Of a stretch of 64,000 nucleotides of DNA, positions 1 to 7,047 are shown in pieces (position 1 is the first letter of the stretch; every line of letters begins with the position of its first letter). The notes beneath the pieces are model-generated. The model did not search any database, was not told the origin of the DNA, and saw only the letters and a list, made by a program, of their open reading frames with translations. Origin of the DNA: a bacterium (lineage in GTDB: Bacteria > Bacteroidota > Ignavibacteria > Ignavibacteriales > Ignavibacteriaceae). The translations under genes and the position numbers were made by a program. Location: positions 62,001 through 126,000 of the forward strand of contig JADJWC010000003.1 of NCBI GenBank assembly GCA_016716565.1. Direction: 5' to 3'.

Positions 1-138
1 AACTCATTTTATTGTTGTGTAATTACACATGCAGGCGTTATGTTTACTATAGATTTAATTTCAACATTACGATATCGAACGAATGACTATGGGATTGGCT
101 TAGATTCATTATTCAACATCATAATTAATATTTTTTAG
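1..138 (+). CDS. C-terminal end of an unidentified upstream gene (partial)
   Basis: Reading frame 1 is open from the first base for 45 codons and ends at TAG (136-138), ten bases before the pdxJ start. The encoded tail is rich in I, L, F and T and ends in FNIIINIF, so it could be the end of a membrane protein. The product cannot be named from this fragment. The open frame could also be chance in AT-rich leader DNA, so confidence is low. Confidence 0.35.
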   Translation, partial: NSFYCCVITHAGVMFTIDLISTLRYRTNDYGIGLDSLFNIIINIF

Positions 139-147
139 GGAGCTTAT

Positions 148-861
148 ATGAGATTCGCATTAAACATTGATCACGTTGCAACGATTAGAAATGCAAGAGG
201 GGAAACTCAACCCGACCCGATAACAGCAGCACTAATGGCTGAGCAAGCTGGTGTGGATGGAATCGTATTTCACCTCAGAGAAGACCGAAGACATGTAAAT
301 GAACGTGATGTGAGATTGCTGAGAGAACTTGTAACTACGAAACTTGATTTTGAAATGGCAGCCGTTCCTGAAATAATCAAGATAGCTTGCGATGTTGGAC
401 CTGAATTAGCAACACTGGTACCGGAGAAAAGACAAGAACTCACAACGGAAGGTGGTTTAAATGTTATCGATAATGCTTCTCTCATTAAATCGACCATAGA
501 GGAATTACATAATTTCGATGTTGATGTTTCATTATTTGTTGAACCAGATATCATGCACATTACAACTTCAGCTGAATTAGGTGCTGATTACATTGAAATT
601 CACACAGGTGTTTTTGCAAATGCTTTGACTGAAGAAGAACAGTTTGATGAGCTTGAAAGAATAAGAGGTGCAGCAAAGCACGCGCGGAAACTTGGACTCG
701 GAGTAAATGCCGGTCATGGTTTAAATTATCAAAACATCAAAATCTTCAGAGAGCTTGAAGACATTGATGAGGTAAGTATTGGTCACTCCATAATCGCCAG
801 GGCAGTTTACGTGGGTATTGATCAGGCAGTTAAAGAAATGATAAGGCTCATCAACGAATAA
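148..861 (+). CDS. pdxJ: Pyridoxine 5'-phosphate synthase PdxJ
   Basis: Condenses 1-deoxy-D-xylulose 5-phosphate with 3-amino-1-hydroxyacetone phosphate to make pyridoxine 5'-phosphate, the ring-closing step of DXP-dependent vitamin B6 synthesis, in the cytoplasm. The 237-residue length is normal for the family. Family signatures visible are NIDHVATIRNARG near residues 6-18, HLREDRRHV near 43-51, GVNAGHGLNYQN near 190-201 and IGHSIIARAVYVG near the end. The ATG is preceded by AGGGAGCT at a good ribosome-binding distance. Its substrate DXP is made by Dxs, which is also encoded in this window (38371). The gene converges on ugd with only 19 bases between them. Confidence 0.97.
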   Translation: MRFALNIDHVATIRNARGETQPDPITAALMAEQAGVDGIVFHLREDRRHVNERDVRLLRELVTTKLDFEMAAVPEIIKIACDVGPELATLVPEKRQELTTEGGLNVIDNASLIKSTIEELHNFDVDVSLFVEPDIMHITTSAELGADYIEIHTGVFANALTEEEQFDELERIRGAAKHARKLGLGVNAGHGLNYQNIKIFRELEDIDEVSIGHSIIARAVYVGIDQAVKEMIRLINE

Positions 862-874
862 AGTCAATGAGCCT
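844..874. terminator. Possible bidirectional hairpin between pdxJ and ugd
   Basis: An 8-bp inverted repeat, AGGCTCAT (844-851) and ATGAGCCT (867-874), spans the pdxJ stop codon and lies between two convergent genes. There is no long T run on either side, so it is only a weak terminator candidate. Confidence 0.35.
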
Positions 875-880
875 CAATAT

Positions 881-2275
881 TTAATCTTCTTTGAAGTGAA
901 CCAACGGCGGTTTCCCAATCAAATGGACTTCGAAACCTATCTTAAAAAGTTTTTCGTGATCGAGAATATTTCTTCCGTCAAAAATAAATGCAGGCTTTTC
1001 CATTTCGTGATAAATCTTCTCGTAGTCTAAATTCTTATATAAATCCCATTCAGTAATAAGTGCAATTGCATGAGCACCTTTGGCTGCAAGATATGGATCT
1101 TCCTGGTATTCAATATTACTTCCATATTCCTTCAAATCAATTTTCGCATTTTTAATTGCTTTGGGATCTGAAATTACGACCTTCGCCTTTTCTGACATTA
1201 ATTTTCTAGTAACATAAAGAGCTGCTGTTTCTCTTGTATCACTTGTATTGGCTTTAAATGCATAACCGAACAATGCAATTCTTTTGTTTGTTATTGTATT
1301 GAACATTGCTTTCATAATTGTCATCACGAAGCGGTTAGTCTGATAATCATTCATCTTCACAATATTTTCCCAATATTCGGCAACTTCATTTAATCCAAAA
1401 GTTTCACATAGATAGACAAGGTTTAAAATATCTTTCTTAAAGCACGAACCTCCAAAACCAACGCTTGCATTTAAAAATTTATCACCAATTCTGCTATCCA
1501 TACCTATTGCTTTAGCTACTTCTCTTACATCCGCATCTACTTTTTCACACAAAGCCGAAATTGAATTAATGGAGGATATTCTTTGCGCTAAAAATGAATT
1601 TGCAACAAGTTTGGAAAGTTCTGAACTCATCTGGTTGCTGGTAACAAGATGATTGCGTGGAATCCAGTTTGCATAAATTTCAACAATTTCATTTCGGGCT
1701 TTTAACCCGCTTTCAGTTTCCTTTGAACCTATTAAAACTCTGTCAGGTTTTTCAAGATCCTTAATTGCAGTTCCTTCAGCAAGGAATTCAGGGTTAGATA
1801 CAACTTCAAATTTTAATCCTTTGTCATTCAGGCTCAGAATTCTTTCCATTGCAATTGCGGTCTTTACAGGGAGAGTGGATCTTTCAACAATAATCTTATC
1901 CGACTCGGAAACTCTTAAAATATCTCTTGCAGTTTTTTCCCAGTATTGCAGATCGGCACTTTTACCTGCGCCTTCGCCAAATGTTTTTGTCGGTGTATTC
2001 ACAGAAATAAAAATTATTTCAGATTCTTTAATTCCTTTTTCAACATCTGTGGAGAAGAACAGATTTTTACCACGACAAGATTTTACTAACTCCAATAAAC
2101 CCGGTTCATAAATTGGTAAGTCATCTGTCTGCCAGGCTGCAATCTTTTCAGGCATAACATCCACAACCGTTACTTTGTACTGCGGACATTTATGTGCAAT
2201 CATTGCCATTGTCGGTCCGCCAACATATCCTGCTCCGATGCACAGCAGATTTTTTTCGAATTTTTTTTCAGCCAT
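881..2275 (-). CDS. ugd: UDP-glucose 6-dehydrogenase, animal/plant-like type
   Basis: Oxidises UDP-glucose twice with NAD+ to UDP-glucuronate, a precursor of envelope polysaccharides. The 464 residues begin with a Rossmann motif GAGYVGG (14-20). The nucleophile is C278 in GFGGSCFKKD, with K222 and D282 in the expected places. The signatures NPEFLAEGTAIKDL (161-174) and GGSCFKKDILNLVYLCE match animal and plant UGDHs more closely than the short bacterial Ugd/TuaD type; this judgement is from memory of the families. It lies 15 bases downstream of a GNAT gene on the same strand, and the two are probably co-transcribed. Confidence 0.95.
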   Translation of the reverse strand: MAEKKFEKNLLCIGAGYVGGPTMAMIAHKCPQYKVTVVDVMPEKIAAWQTDDLPIYEPGLLELVKSCRGKNLFFSTDVEKGIKESEIIFISVNTPTKTFGEGAGKSADLQYWEKTARDILRVSESDKIIVERSTLPVKTAIAMERILSLNDKGLKFEVVSNPEFLAEGTAIKDLEKPDRVLIGSKETESGLKARNEIVEIYANWIPRNHLVTSNQMSSELSKLVANSFLAQRISSINSISALCEKVDADVREVAKAIGMDSRIGDKFLNASVGFGGSCFKKDILNLVYLCETFGLNEVAEYWENIVKMNDYQTNRFVMTIMKAMFNTITNKRIALFGYAFKANTSDTRETAALYVTRKLMSEKAKVVISDPKAIKNAKIDLKEYGSNIEYQEDPYLAAKGAHAIALITEWDLYKNLDYEKIYHEMEKPAFIFDGRNILDHEKLFKIGFEVHLIGKPPLVHFKED

Positions 2276-2290
2276 TAAAACTCCAATAAA

Positions 2291-2884
2291 TTATTTGATA
2301 GTAAATCTCATTATAGGCCTTGTATCTGACCTTCTGATAATCTCTTTAAATCCGGCTTTCCTGAATGCTGAGGCTAATCCAGTCCAGGCAAATACATCCG
2401 CAGTCTTTCCGGAACTTGGTTCAACAGGATAGCCTTCAATAATTTTTCCTTTTTTCATTTTGACAAATGCTTTTACTGCATTCAACAGTTCAACGCTCAA
2501 ACCTTGTCTTCGATAATCTTTATGAATGAAAAAACAAACGACAGACCAAACAGGTTTATCATCAATTCTTTGAAGTACTCTTGAATTTTCCATCCGGATA
2601 TAATTTTCTCTAGGTGCAACTGCACACCAGCCCACCGGTTCATCGTTAAAATAAGCCAATATTCCTGGTTTAGTGTTGTTGTCAACAAGTTTCTTCATCT
2701 TCTTTTTATTACCAGTTCCTTTATTCGCATCAAAATCTTTTTTTGTCAACAACCAGCTCATACACCAGCATCCGGCACAAGCACCTTTTTCACCGAATAG
2801 CTTTTCAAAATCTTTCCAATTTTCTTTTGTAACGGGAAAAAAGTTAAAACGTGATTTGATTTTTATTTGAGGGGCCTTATTCAT
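2291..2884 (-). CDS. GNAT-family N-acetyltransferase
   Basis: Predicted acyl-CoA-dependent acetyltransferase of 197 residues. The GNAT acetyl-CoA loop is recognisable as HKDYRRQGLSVELL around residues 118-131, preceded by the strand VVCFFIH. An N-terminal cysteine-rich stretch CAGCWCMSW (36-44) is typical of a GNAT subfamily whose substrate is not known to me. It is first of a two-gene unit with ugd, but nothing in the sequence ties it to sugar acetylation. A TAGATTTG -7-like element lies just upstream on this strand (2910-2917). Confidence 0.85.
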   Translation of the reverse strand: MNKAPQIKIKSRFNFFPVTKENWKDFEKLFGEKGACAGCWCMSWLLTKKDFDANKGTGNKKKMKKLVDNNTKPGILAYFNDEPVGWCAVAPRENYIRMENSRVLQRIDDKPVWSVVCFFIHKDYRRQGLSVELLNAVKAFVKMKKGKIIEGYPVEPSSGKTADVFAWTGLASAFRKAGFKEIIRRSDTRPIMRFTIK

Positions 2885-2909
2885 AACAGTGTATTATAAA
2901 TTACAACTA

Positions 2910-2917
2910 CAAATCTA
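2910..2917 (-). promoter_or_regulatory. -7-like element TAGATTTG upstream of the GNAT gene
   Basis: On the minus strand this octamer matches TAnnTTTG and lies about 25 bases before the GNAT start. No clear TTG is present 20 bases further upstream, so only half of the promoter pattern is supported. Confidence 0.35.
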
Positions 2918-2938
2918 ATCATTACTATTTTATACTAA

Positions 2939-2967
2939 AAAAGCCAGACATTTTTTGCCTGGCTTTT
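2939..2967 (-). terminator. Rho-independent terminator after the DUF1579-like gene
   Basis: AAAAGCCAG and CTGGCTTTT form a 9-bp stem around a short loop. On the minus strand the stem is followed by further T residues, 18 bases after the stop codon of the 2985-3569 gene. Confidence 0.8.
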
Positions 2968-2984
2968 AACAAAGGTTATACATT

Positions 2985-3569
2985 CTATTGTCTTACAAAT
3001 TCAATCTCCATTGATTTAAATTCTTCGTTGTTGTAAACTATAAACATCTCAAGCAAATGATGATCATCATCTAAAAACTTTAGTATTTCTCTGAATTTCA
3101 TTTCCTGTTTGCTCATTGGATCGACCATGGTGCCATAAAGTACAATGGAATTTGTACTCTCATCGTATTTACCTTTTGCTATGGCAGTTCCTGTTCCAAC
3201 ATTATCAATCCAAATTGTTGTAAATTCCTGAGTCGCATTATCATATCCCGTAATACTAATTCCTTCAGTCTGCATTCCCATCATTGTGGAGTTGTGGGTC
3301 ATTTTTTGGTATCTACCACCAAGTATCATTTCTGTTTTGCCGTTTCCTTCTGTTATCATTGGTTCACCGGCCGGATCCATCCAGAACTTTGAAGTTGTTT
3401 TCCAATCTCCAGCACTTTTTGCAAGCATTTCGTGCATCGGACCGGGAGTCATATAATCCATCCACATTTTCATTTCTGCAGATTGATCCGTACCATCCCG
3501 TGAAAAGAGAATAGCTGAAGGAAGTATTAAAAATAGAAGAATAAAAAATATTCGAGAAACATTGAACAT
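2985..3569 (-). CDS. Exported DUF1579-family protein
   Basis: A 194-residue protein with a cleavable-looking signal peptide (hydrophobic FFILLFLILPSAILFS near residues 8-23). The mature part resembles DUF1579: EMLAKSAGDWKTTSKFW near 47-63, then MILGGRYQKM, GYDNATQEFTTIWIDN and repeated beta-strand segments ending in MEIEFVR. DUF1579 proteins are predicted lipocalin-like beta barrels of unknown function. It follows the 3603-4058 gene by 33 bases and is closed by a terminator, so the two may form one transcript. Confidence 0.8.
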   Translation of the reverse strand: MFNVSRIFFILLFLILPSAILFSRDGTDQSAEMKMWMDYMTPGPMHEMLAKSAGDWKTTSKFWMDPAGEPMITEGNGKTEMILGGRYQKMTHNSTMMGMQTEGISITGYDNATQEFTTIWIDNVGTGTAIAKGKYDESTNSIVLYGTMVDPMSKQEMKFREILKFLDDDHHLLEMFIVYNNEEFKSMEIEFVRQ

Positions 3570-3602
3570 ACAGCCTCCTAAATTGTTAATATGATTTTTT
3601 TA

Positions 3603-4058
3603 TTAATTGAAAAAATATCTTGCGCCAAGTGCGGCATTTATACCAAAATCAGTTTTTGGAGTAAGATCAAGTATTGGCACAATTTCCAGAAAGATATCTA
3701 CTGGCGCATTCTGAAAAAGATAAGCCAGTCCAAGTGGAACACGAACGCCAAGCTTTGTATCATTTGCTGTTTTAATTCTAGCACCAATTCCATAATAGAA
3801 TGGTAACTTTCCTTCCGGAACAGATATTAATCGCATATTATGAAATAGATAATCTCCATGAATATGAAATGCACCTTCGTCAATGAATGACCATGCAAGC
3901 GCTGCATCAAATGCTGTTGTGCTGCCGGTCCAATATTTAAAGCTGATTCCAGTTGGCTCTCCAACGATTATACCTAAACCCGGACCGTTACTTTGAGCTT
4001 TCGCCATAGAGACAAAAAGTAGTAGCAAAAACATAGATAATAACTTAATTTGATTCAC
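3603..4058 (-). CDS. Small exported beta-barrel protein (DUF3996/BAPKO_0422-like)
   Basis: 151 residues with a signal peptide (LLSMFLLLLFVSMAKAQ, 5-21). The mature part is short alternating beta-strands: GLGIIVGEPTGISFKYW, FHIHGDYLFHN, YYGIGARIK, VRVPLGLAYLF, DIFLEIVPILDL, and a final GINAALGARYFFN ending in the aromatic residue typical of outer-membrane barrels. This resembles the small DUF3996/BAPKO_0422 barrel family. A role as an outer-membrane porin-like or structural protein is inference. A TATATTTG element lies upstream (4092-4099). Confidence 0.7.
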   Translation of the reverse strand: MNQIKLLSMFLLLLFVSMAKAQSNGPGLGIIVGEPTGISFKYWTGSTTAFDAALAWSFIDEGAFHIHGDYLFHNMRLISVPEGKLPFYYGIGARIKTANDTKLGVRVPLGLAYLFQNAPVDIFLEIVPILDLTPKTDFGINAALGARYFFN

Positions 4059-4091
4059 TTCTTCCTCTGTTTTGTTTTACAATATTGGGTG

Positions 4092-4099
4092 CAAATATA
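4092..4099 (-). promoter_or_regulatory. -7-like element TATATTTG upstream of the small beta-barrel gene
   Basis: Minus-strand TATATTTG matches TAnnTTTG about 33 bases before the start codon. The position 20 bases further upstream reads TTC instead of TTG, so the -33 half is imperfect. Confidence 0.45.
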
Positions 4100-4130
4100 T
4101 GAATTGTAATTTTTCTTATGAAGCAAATAA

Positions 4131-4802
4131 TTATTCCTTAGCACCAGCTTTTTTTAGGACGCTAATTACATCATCATGATTTCCCAACTTTGCAAGATAT
4201 AGTGGCGTCGATCCTTCACCAGTTGACTTGTTAACATTGGCACCGTATTTAATTAAATATTTTACAAGTTCAGCATCACCATTAATTGCTGCATAATGAA
4301 GTGCAGTCCAACCGTTTGCACTTTTTTTTGTCAGAGCAGCATTAATATTTGCTCCTTTTTTCCTGAGAAGATCGCACATTTCAATTGTGACTTTTCCAGA
4401 TGAAACACCAAGTGTTGCCTGAAGAAATGGAGTCATTCCATCATTCGCAGCAATATTAACTTTGGCACCATTTGCAACTAATATTTTTGCATTTGGAAGA
4501 GAATTACTTGCAGCCCAAAGCAGTGCAGTTTTTCCTTCGCTATCCTGCAGATCAAGTTTTGCACCTTCTCGAATTAAATACTCAACAATATCATCATAGT
4601 AGTAGTAGCTGCTTGCTATCATTAAAACGGTTGTACCCGAAGTCTGATCCTGAATGTTGATATCAACTCCGGATTGAAGAAGCTGTTCAATTTTTACTAT
4701 GTCTTTTTCAATAACTGCATCAGCAAGTTGGTTGAATTGCTGTGGGAATAAAAGATTGCTATTTAATAAGAAGATTAAGTTATAGATTTTTGCAAATTTC
4801 AT
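4131..4802 (-). CDS. Exported ankyrin-repeat protein
   Basis: 223 residues with an N-terminal hydrophobic stretch (IYNLIFLLNSNLLFPQ, 6-21) that looks like a signal peptide. At least five ankyrin repeats follow, with the usual LLxxGA/G-TxLxxA pattern: LLQSGVDINIQDQTSGTTVL, LIREGAKLDLQDSEGKTALL, LVANGAKVNIAANDGMTPFL, LRKKGANINAAL with GWTALHYAAINGD, and LIKYGANVNKSTGEGSTPLY. It is probably a periplasmic protein-binding scaffold, with the partner unknown. A well-spaced TTG-N20-TAGTTTTC promoter candidate lies upstream. Confidence 0.88.
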   Translation of the reverse strand: MKFAKIYNLIFLLNSNLLFPQQFNQLADAVIEKDIVKIEQLLQSGVDINIQDQTSGTTVLMIASSYYYYDDIVEYLIREGAKLDLQDSEGKTALLWAASNSLPNAKILVANGAKVNIAANDGMTPFLQATLGVSSGKVTIEMCDLLRKKGANINAALTKKSANGWTALHYAAINGDAELVKYLIKYGANVNKSTGEGSTPLYLAKLGNHDDVISVLKKAGAKE

Positions 4803-4832
4803 ATTAAGTATAAAATTTATTCGATTTAATTT

Positions 4833-4863
4833 GAAAACTAATAGGTTATATTCTCATAAACAA
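4833..4863 (-). promoter_or_regulatory. Bacteroidota-type promoter candidate for the ankyrin gene
   Basis: On the minus strand TTG (4863-4861) is followed after exactly 20 bases by TAGTTTTC (4840-4833). The -7 box matches TAnnTTT but lacks the final G. Confidence 0.5.
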
Positions 4864-4892
4864 TTTCTTGGAATTTACTCTGTCGAAATCAG

Positions 4893-5669
4893 ATGCTTGA
4901 ACTAAAATATAAACTCGATTACCACTACAAAAACTTTGATAAAACAAAAATCGAACCTGACCCGCTTCAATTTCCTCATTTATTTAAAGATGAAAAGGAT
5001 ATTGAAGTCATATCATTCATTGCTTCTGTATTTGCTTACGGGAATGTAAAACAAATAAATAACTCATTACAAAAGTTTCTGCAAATTTCAGAAAGTAAAC
5101 CTTTCCCTTTCATTCAGAATTTGAATGTGGCTAAAATTCAAAAAGAAATCTCACTCGTTCACAGATTTTACACTTTAAAAGATATCATTCAACTTTTTCA
5201 GTTACTAAATACTGCTTACAATGAGTTCGGTTCGCTGAAGAAATTATTTTTATCAGGATACAATTCAGAAGAAGAAAACCTCAGGAACACGATAACTAAT
5301 TTCAATAATTATTTTCTAGTTAAAGCTGAGAAGGAATTCAAGAAACTAAGCAGGGGAATTGTATTTATGTTTCCTTTACCTGAAAAGGGAAGTGCGTGCA
5401 AACGAATAAATCTTTTTCTCCGCTGGATGGTTAGAAAAGATGAACTGGATTTTGGATTGTGGGACGCAATTCCAACTTCAAAACTTGTTATTCCAGTTGA
5501 TACTCACATTGCGAAAATTTGTAAACATTTAAAATTGACGAATAGAAAAAACGTGAGCTGGAAAATGGCTGAAGAGATAACTCAAAATCTAAAAAAGTTT
5601 GATCCAAATGATCCTGTGAAATATGATTTCGCGTTATGCCATATTGGGATGAAAAAACTGGACTTTTAA
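4893..5669 (+). CDS. TIGR02757/DUF2400 family protein
   Basis: 258 residues, recognised as the DUF2400 (TIGR02757) family common in Bacteroidota. Marker segments are DPLQFPHLFKDEKDIEVISF near residues 23-42, FAYGNVKQI, SACKRINLFLRWMVRKDELD near 166-185, WDAIPTSKLVIPVDTHIAKI near 189-208 and the C-terminal PVKYDFALCHIGMKKLDF. The helical pattern with LVIPVDTH recalls HhH-type nucleic-acid enzymes, but the function is not established. The last 18 codons are duplicated in degenerate form at 6376-6432. Confidence 0.85.
   Translation: MLELKYKLDYHYKNFDKTKIEPDPLQFPHLFKDEKDIEVISFIASVFAYGNVKQINNSLQKFLQISESKPFPFIQNLNVAKIQKEISLVHRFYTLKDIIQLFQLLNTAYNEFGSLKKLFLSGYNSEEENLRNTITNFNNYFLVKAEKEFKKLSRGIVFMFPLPEKGSACKRINLFLRWMVRKDELDFGLWDAIPTSKLVIPVDTHIAKICKHLKLTNRKNVSWKMAEEITQNLKKFDPNDPVKYDFALCHIGMKKLDF
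5613..5669 (+). repeat. Intact copy of a 57-bp direct repeat (end of the DUF2400 gene)
   Basis: This 57-base gene end (codons for PVKYDFALCHIGMKKLDF plus stop) matches 6376-6432 at 48 of 57 positions by direct comparison, in the same orientation and without gaps. Confidence 0.85.
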
Positions 5670-5719
5670 TCCGAGAAAATCAGACTATTTAACAGGAAAG
5701 GATATTAATCAGAAAATCA

Positions 5720-6214
5720 CTAATCTACGATAATGATTTTATGACCAACTTCACAAATTGGTGGGCAGCCAGGTCCGTTTGGTTGAATGAACTCATATTC
5801 CGGATTAAAATTGGTTGTAAATATTGTCACATCATCTCTCTTGATAGTAACAGAGATAGGTCCTGTAATAATTGGATACGAAATACCCACTCTATCTGGA
5901 TACGAGGATCCTACCATATAACCAGCATTACAGTTCTCTTCAATTACACAATGACCCGAAGCACATTCAGTTGAATCATTACTTACTCTGAAAAAACAAG
6001 AACTAGTTCCGATACCTTCATTAAATAAACTCACATCATAAATTCCCTCCTGAAATAGTGAGTCAGCAGGTTTAATAATTAATGCGAAACCATCAGAACA
6101 TCCAATTTCAGTACAACCATTGTCTGGATAGTTATTTTCTTCGCCGCATTCAGGAATTATTAGTAGTATGCTTATACTACAAATATAAAGGTAAGACTAA
6201 AAGCGAAAATTCAT
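5720..6214 (-). pseudogene. Secreted or lipoprotein-like gene interrupted by a stop at codon 6
   Basis: From ATG at 6214 the frame reads MNFRF, TAG (6199-6197), then SYLYICSISILLIIPEC and a cysteine-rich extracellular-looking domain through to TAA at 5720. That gives 164 codons with one interruption. A GGAG ribosome-binding sequence sits upstream of the ATG. The charged start, hydrophobic core and Cys after it form a signal peptide only if the TAG is read through or reverted. The remaining open part could start at GTG 6034 but would lose the export signal. The mature part (cysteines in ECASGHC, EENC, GPGCPPICEVG) matches no family I recognise. It lies between the two copies of the DUF2400 tail repeat. 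Confidence 0.6.
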
Positions 6215-6375
6215 AATTAAATTTCTCCATCTATTAAGTATTTATCTTACGAGAAAAATTTATAATTACTTTTTCTAAAATCTACAATACTTCTAATGAA
6301 ATGTAATTCATTTTTAAACTAATTCAATGGATAATTAGATGACCATCACTTCTTTTTAATTAGGTGAAGTTGACC

Positions 6376-6432
6376 CCTGTGAAATATGATTGTGCGATAT
6401 GCCATATGGGGATAAGAAAACTAGACTTCTGA
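6376..6432 (+). pseudogene. Degenerate duplicate of the 3' end of the DUF2400 gene
   Basis: The bases encode PVKYDCAICHMGIRKLDF and a stop, against PVKYDFALCHIGMKKLDF at 5613-5669 (48 of 57 bases identical). Immediately upstream the similarity ends and there is an in-frame stop, so this is only a gene tail. The differences include third-position changes, which suggests the copy was once under coding constraint. It appears to be the remains of a tandem duplication or of an insertion that copied the target end. Confidence 0.8.
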
Positions 6433-6441
6433 AATCGTAAA

Positions 6442-6858
6442 TCAAGAGTACTTTTCCTTCACGTATTTGAAAGAGCTCTTGATTAATTTTTCCAAAACTT
6501 TCATATCAACATCTTCAAGTTTTTTTATGTAAAGGCAAGAAACCCCAGTTTTATATTTCCCAAGTTTTTTCATTAGAGGATCATATTTTAAGAATCCAGG
6601 GAGTATATAGATTGTTAAAGCGTTTTTTCTTGGAGAAAATCCTGTAATACACATGTCACCTTCAAGTCCGCTTTCATATTTGTAGTGATATTTACCGAAG
6701 CCCACGATACTTGGACCCCACATTTTGGGTTCCTCCTTCGTTATCTTTTTCATCATCTCCATAACTACAAAGCTGTCGTCTCGCTTCCGTTCATCCTTAA
6801 TTGAGTCTAAAAATTTTTTTGCACTGACTTTAGTTGGTTTAGTTTTCAGCTCTGCCAT
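6442..6858 (-). CDS. DUF1801-family protein
   Basis: 138 residues matching the DUF1801 (YdhG-like) pattern: KFLDSIKDERKRDDSFVVMEMM near 15-36, EPKMWGPSIVGFGKYHYKY near 44-62, then KNALTIYILPGF and LGKYKTGVSCLYIKKLEDVD. These small cytosolic proteins adopt an SRPBCC/YdhG-like fold and have no firmly assigned biochemical role. It sits alone on the minus strand, divergent from the OPT transporter, with a 189-base region between them that carries the OPT promoter. Confidence 0.85.
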   Translation of the reverse strand: MAELKTKPTKVSAKKFLDSIKDERKRDDSFVVMEMMKKITKEEPKMWGPSIVGFGKYHYKYESGLEGDMCITGFSPRKNALTIYILPGFLKYDPLMKKLGKYKTGVSCLYIKKLEDVDMKVLEKLIKSSFKYVKEKYS

Positions 6859-6942
6859 AGTAATCCTTTCGTATATGCATTTTCTAAAATGATTTTCGAT
6901 TGAAAATAATCAATAATCCTGAAAAAATACTCATTAAACTTG

Positions 6943-6973
6943 TTGATGAGCTATTAAAAGCTGTTTATATTTG
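6943..6973 (+). promoter_or_regulatory. Bacteroidota-type promoter for the OPT transporter
   Basis: TTG (6943-6945), a 20-base spacer, then TATATTTG (6966-6973), a perfect TAnnTTTG -7 box. A second TTG overlaps at 6940-6942. The start codon lies about 75 bases downstream, leaving a leader of ordinary length. Confidence 0.7.
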
Positions 6974-7047
6974 CTCATTCATTTTGAAACAAAAATCCGT
7001 TTTTACGGACAAATAACTATTTCTTCCACGTAGTTAAGGAGTATCTT

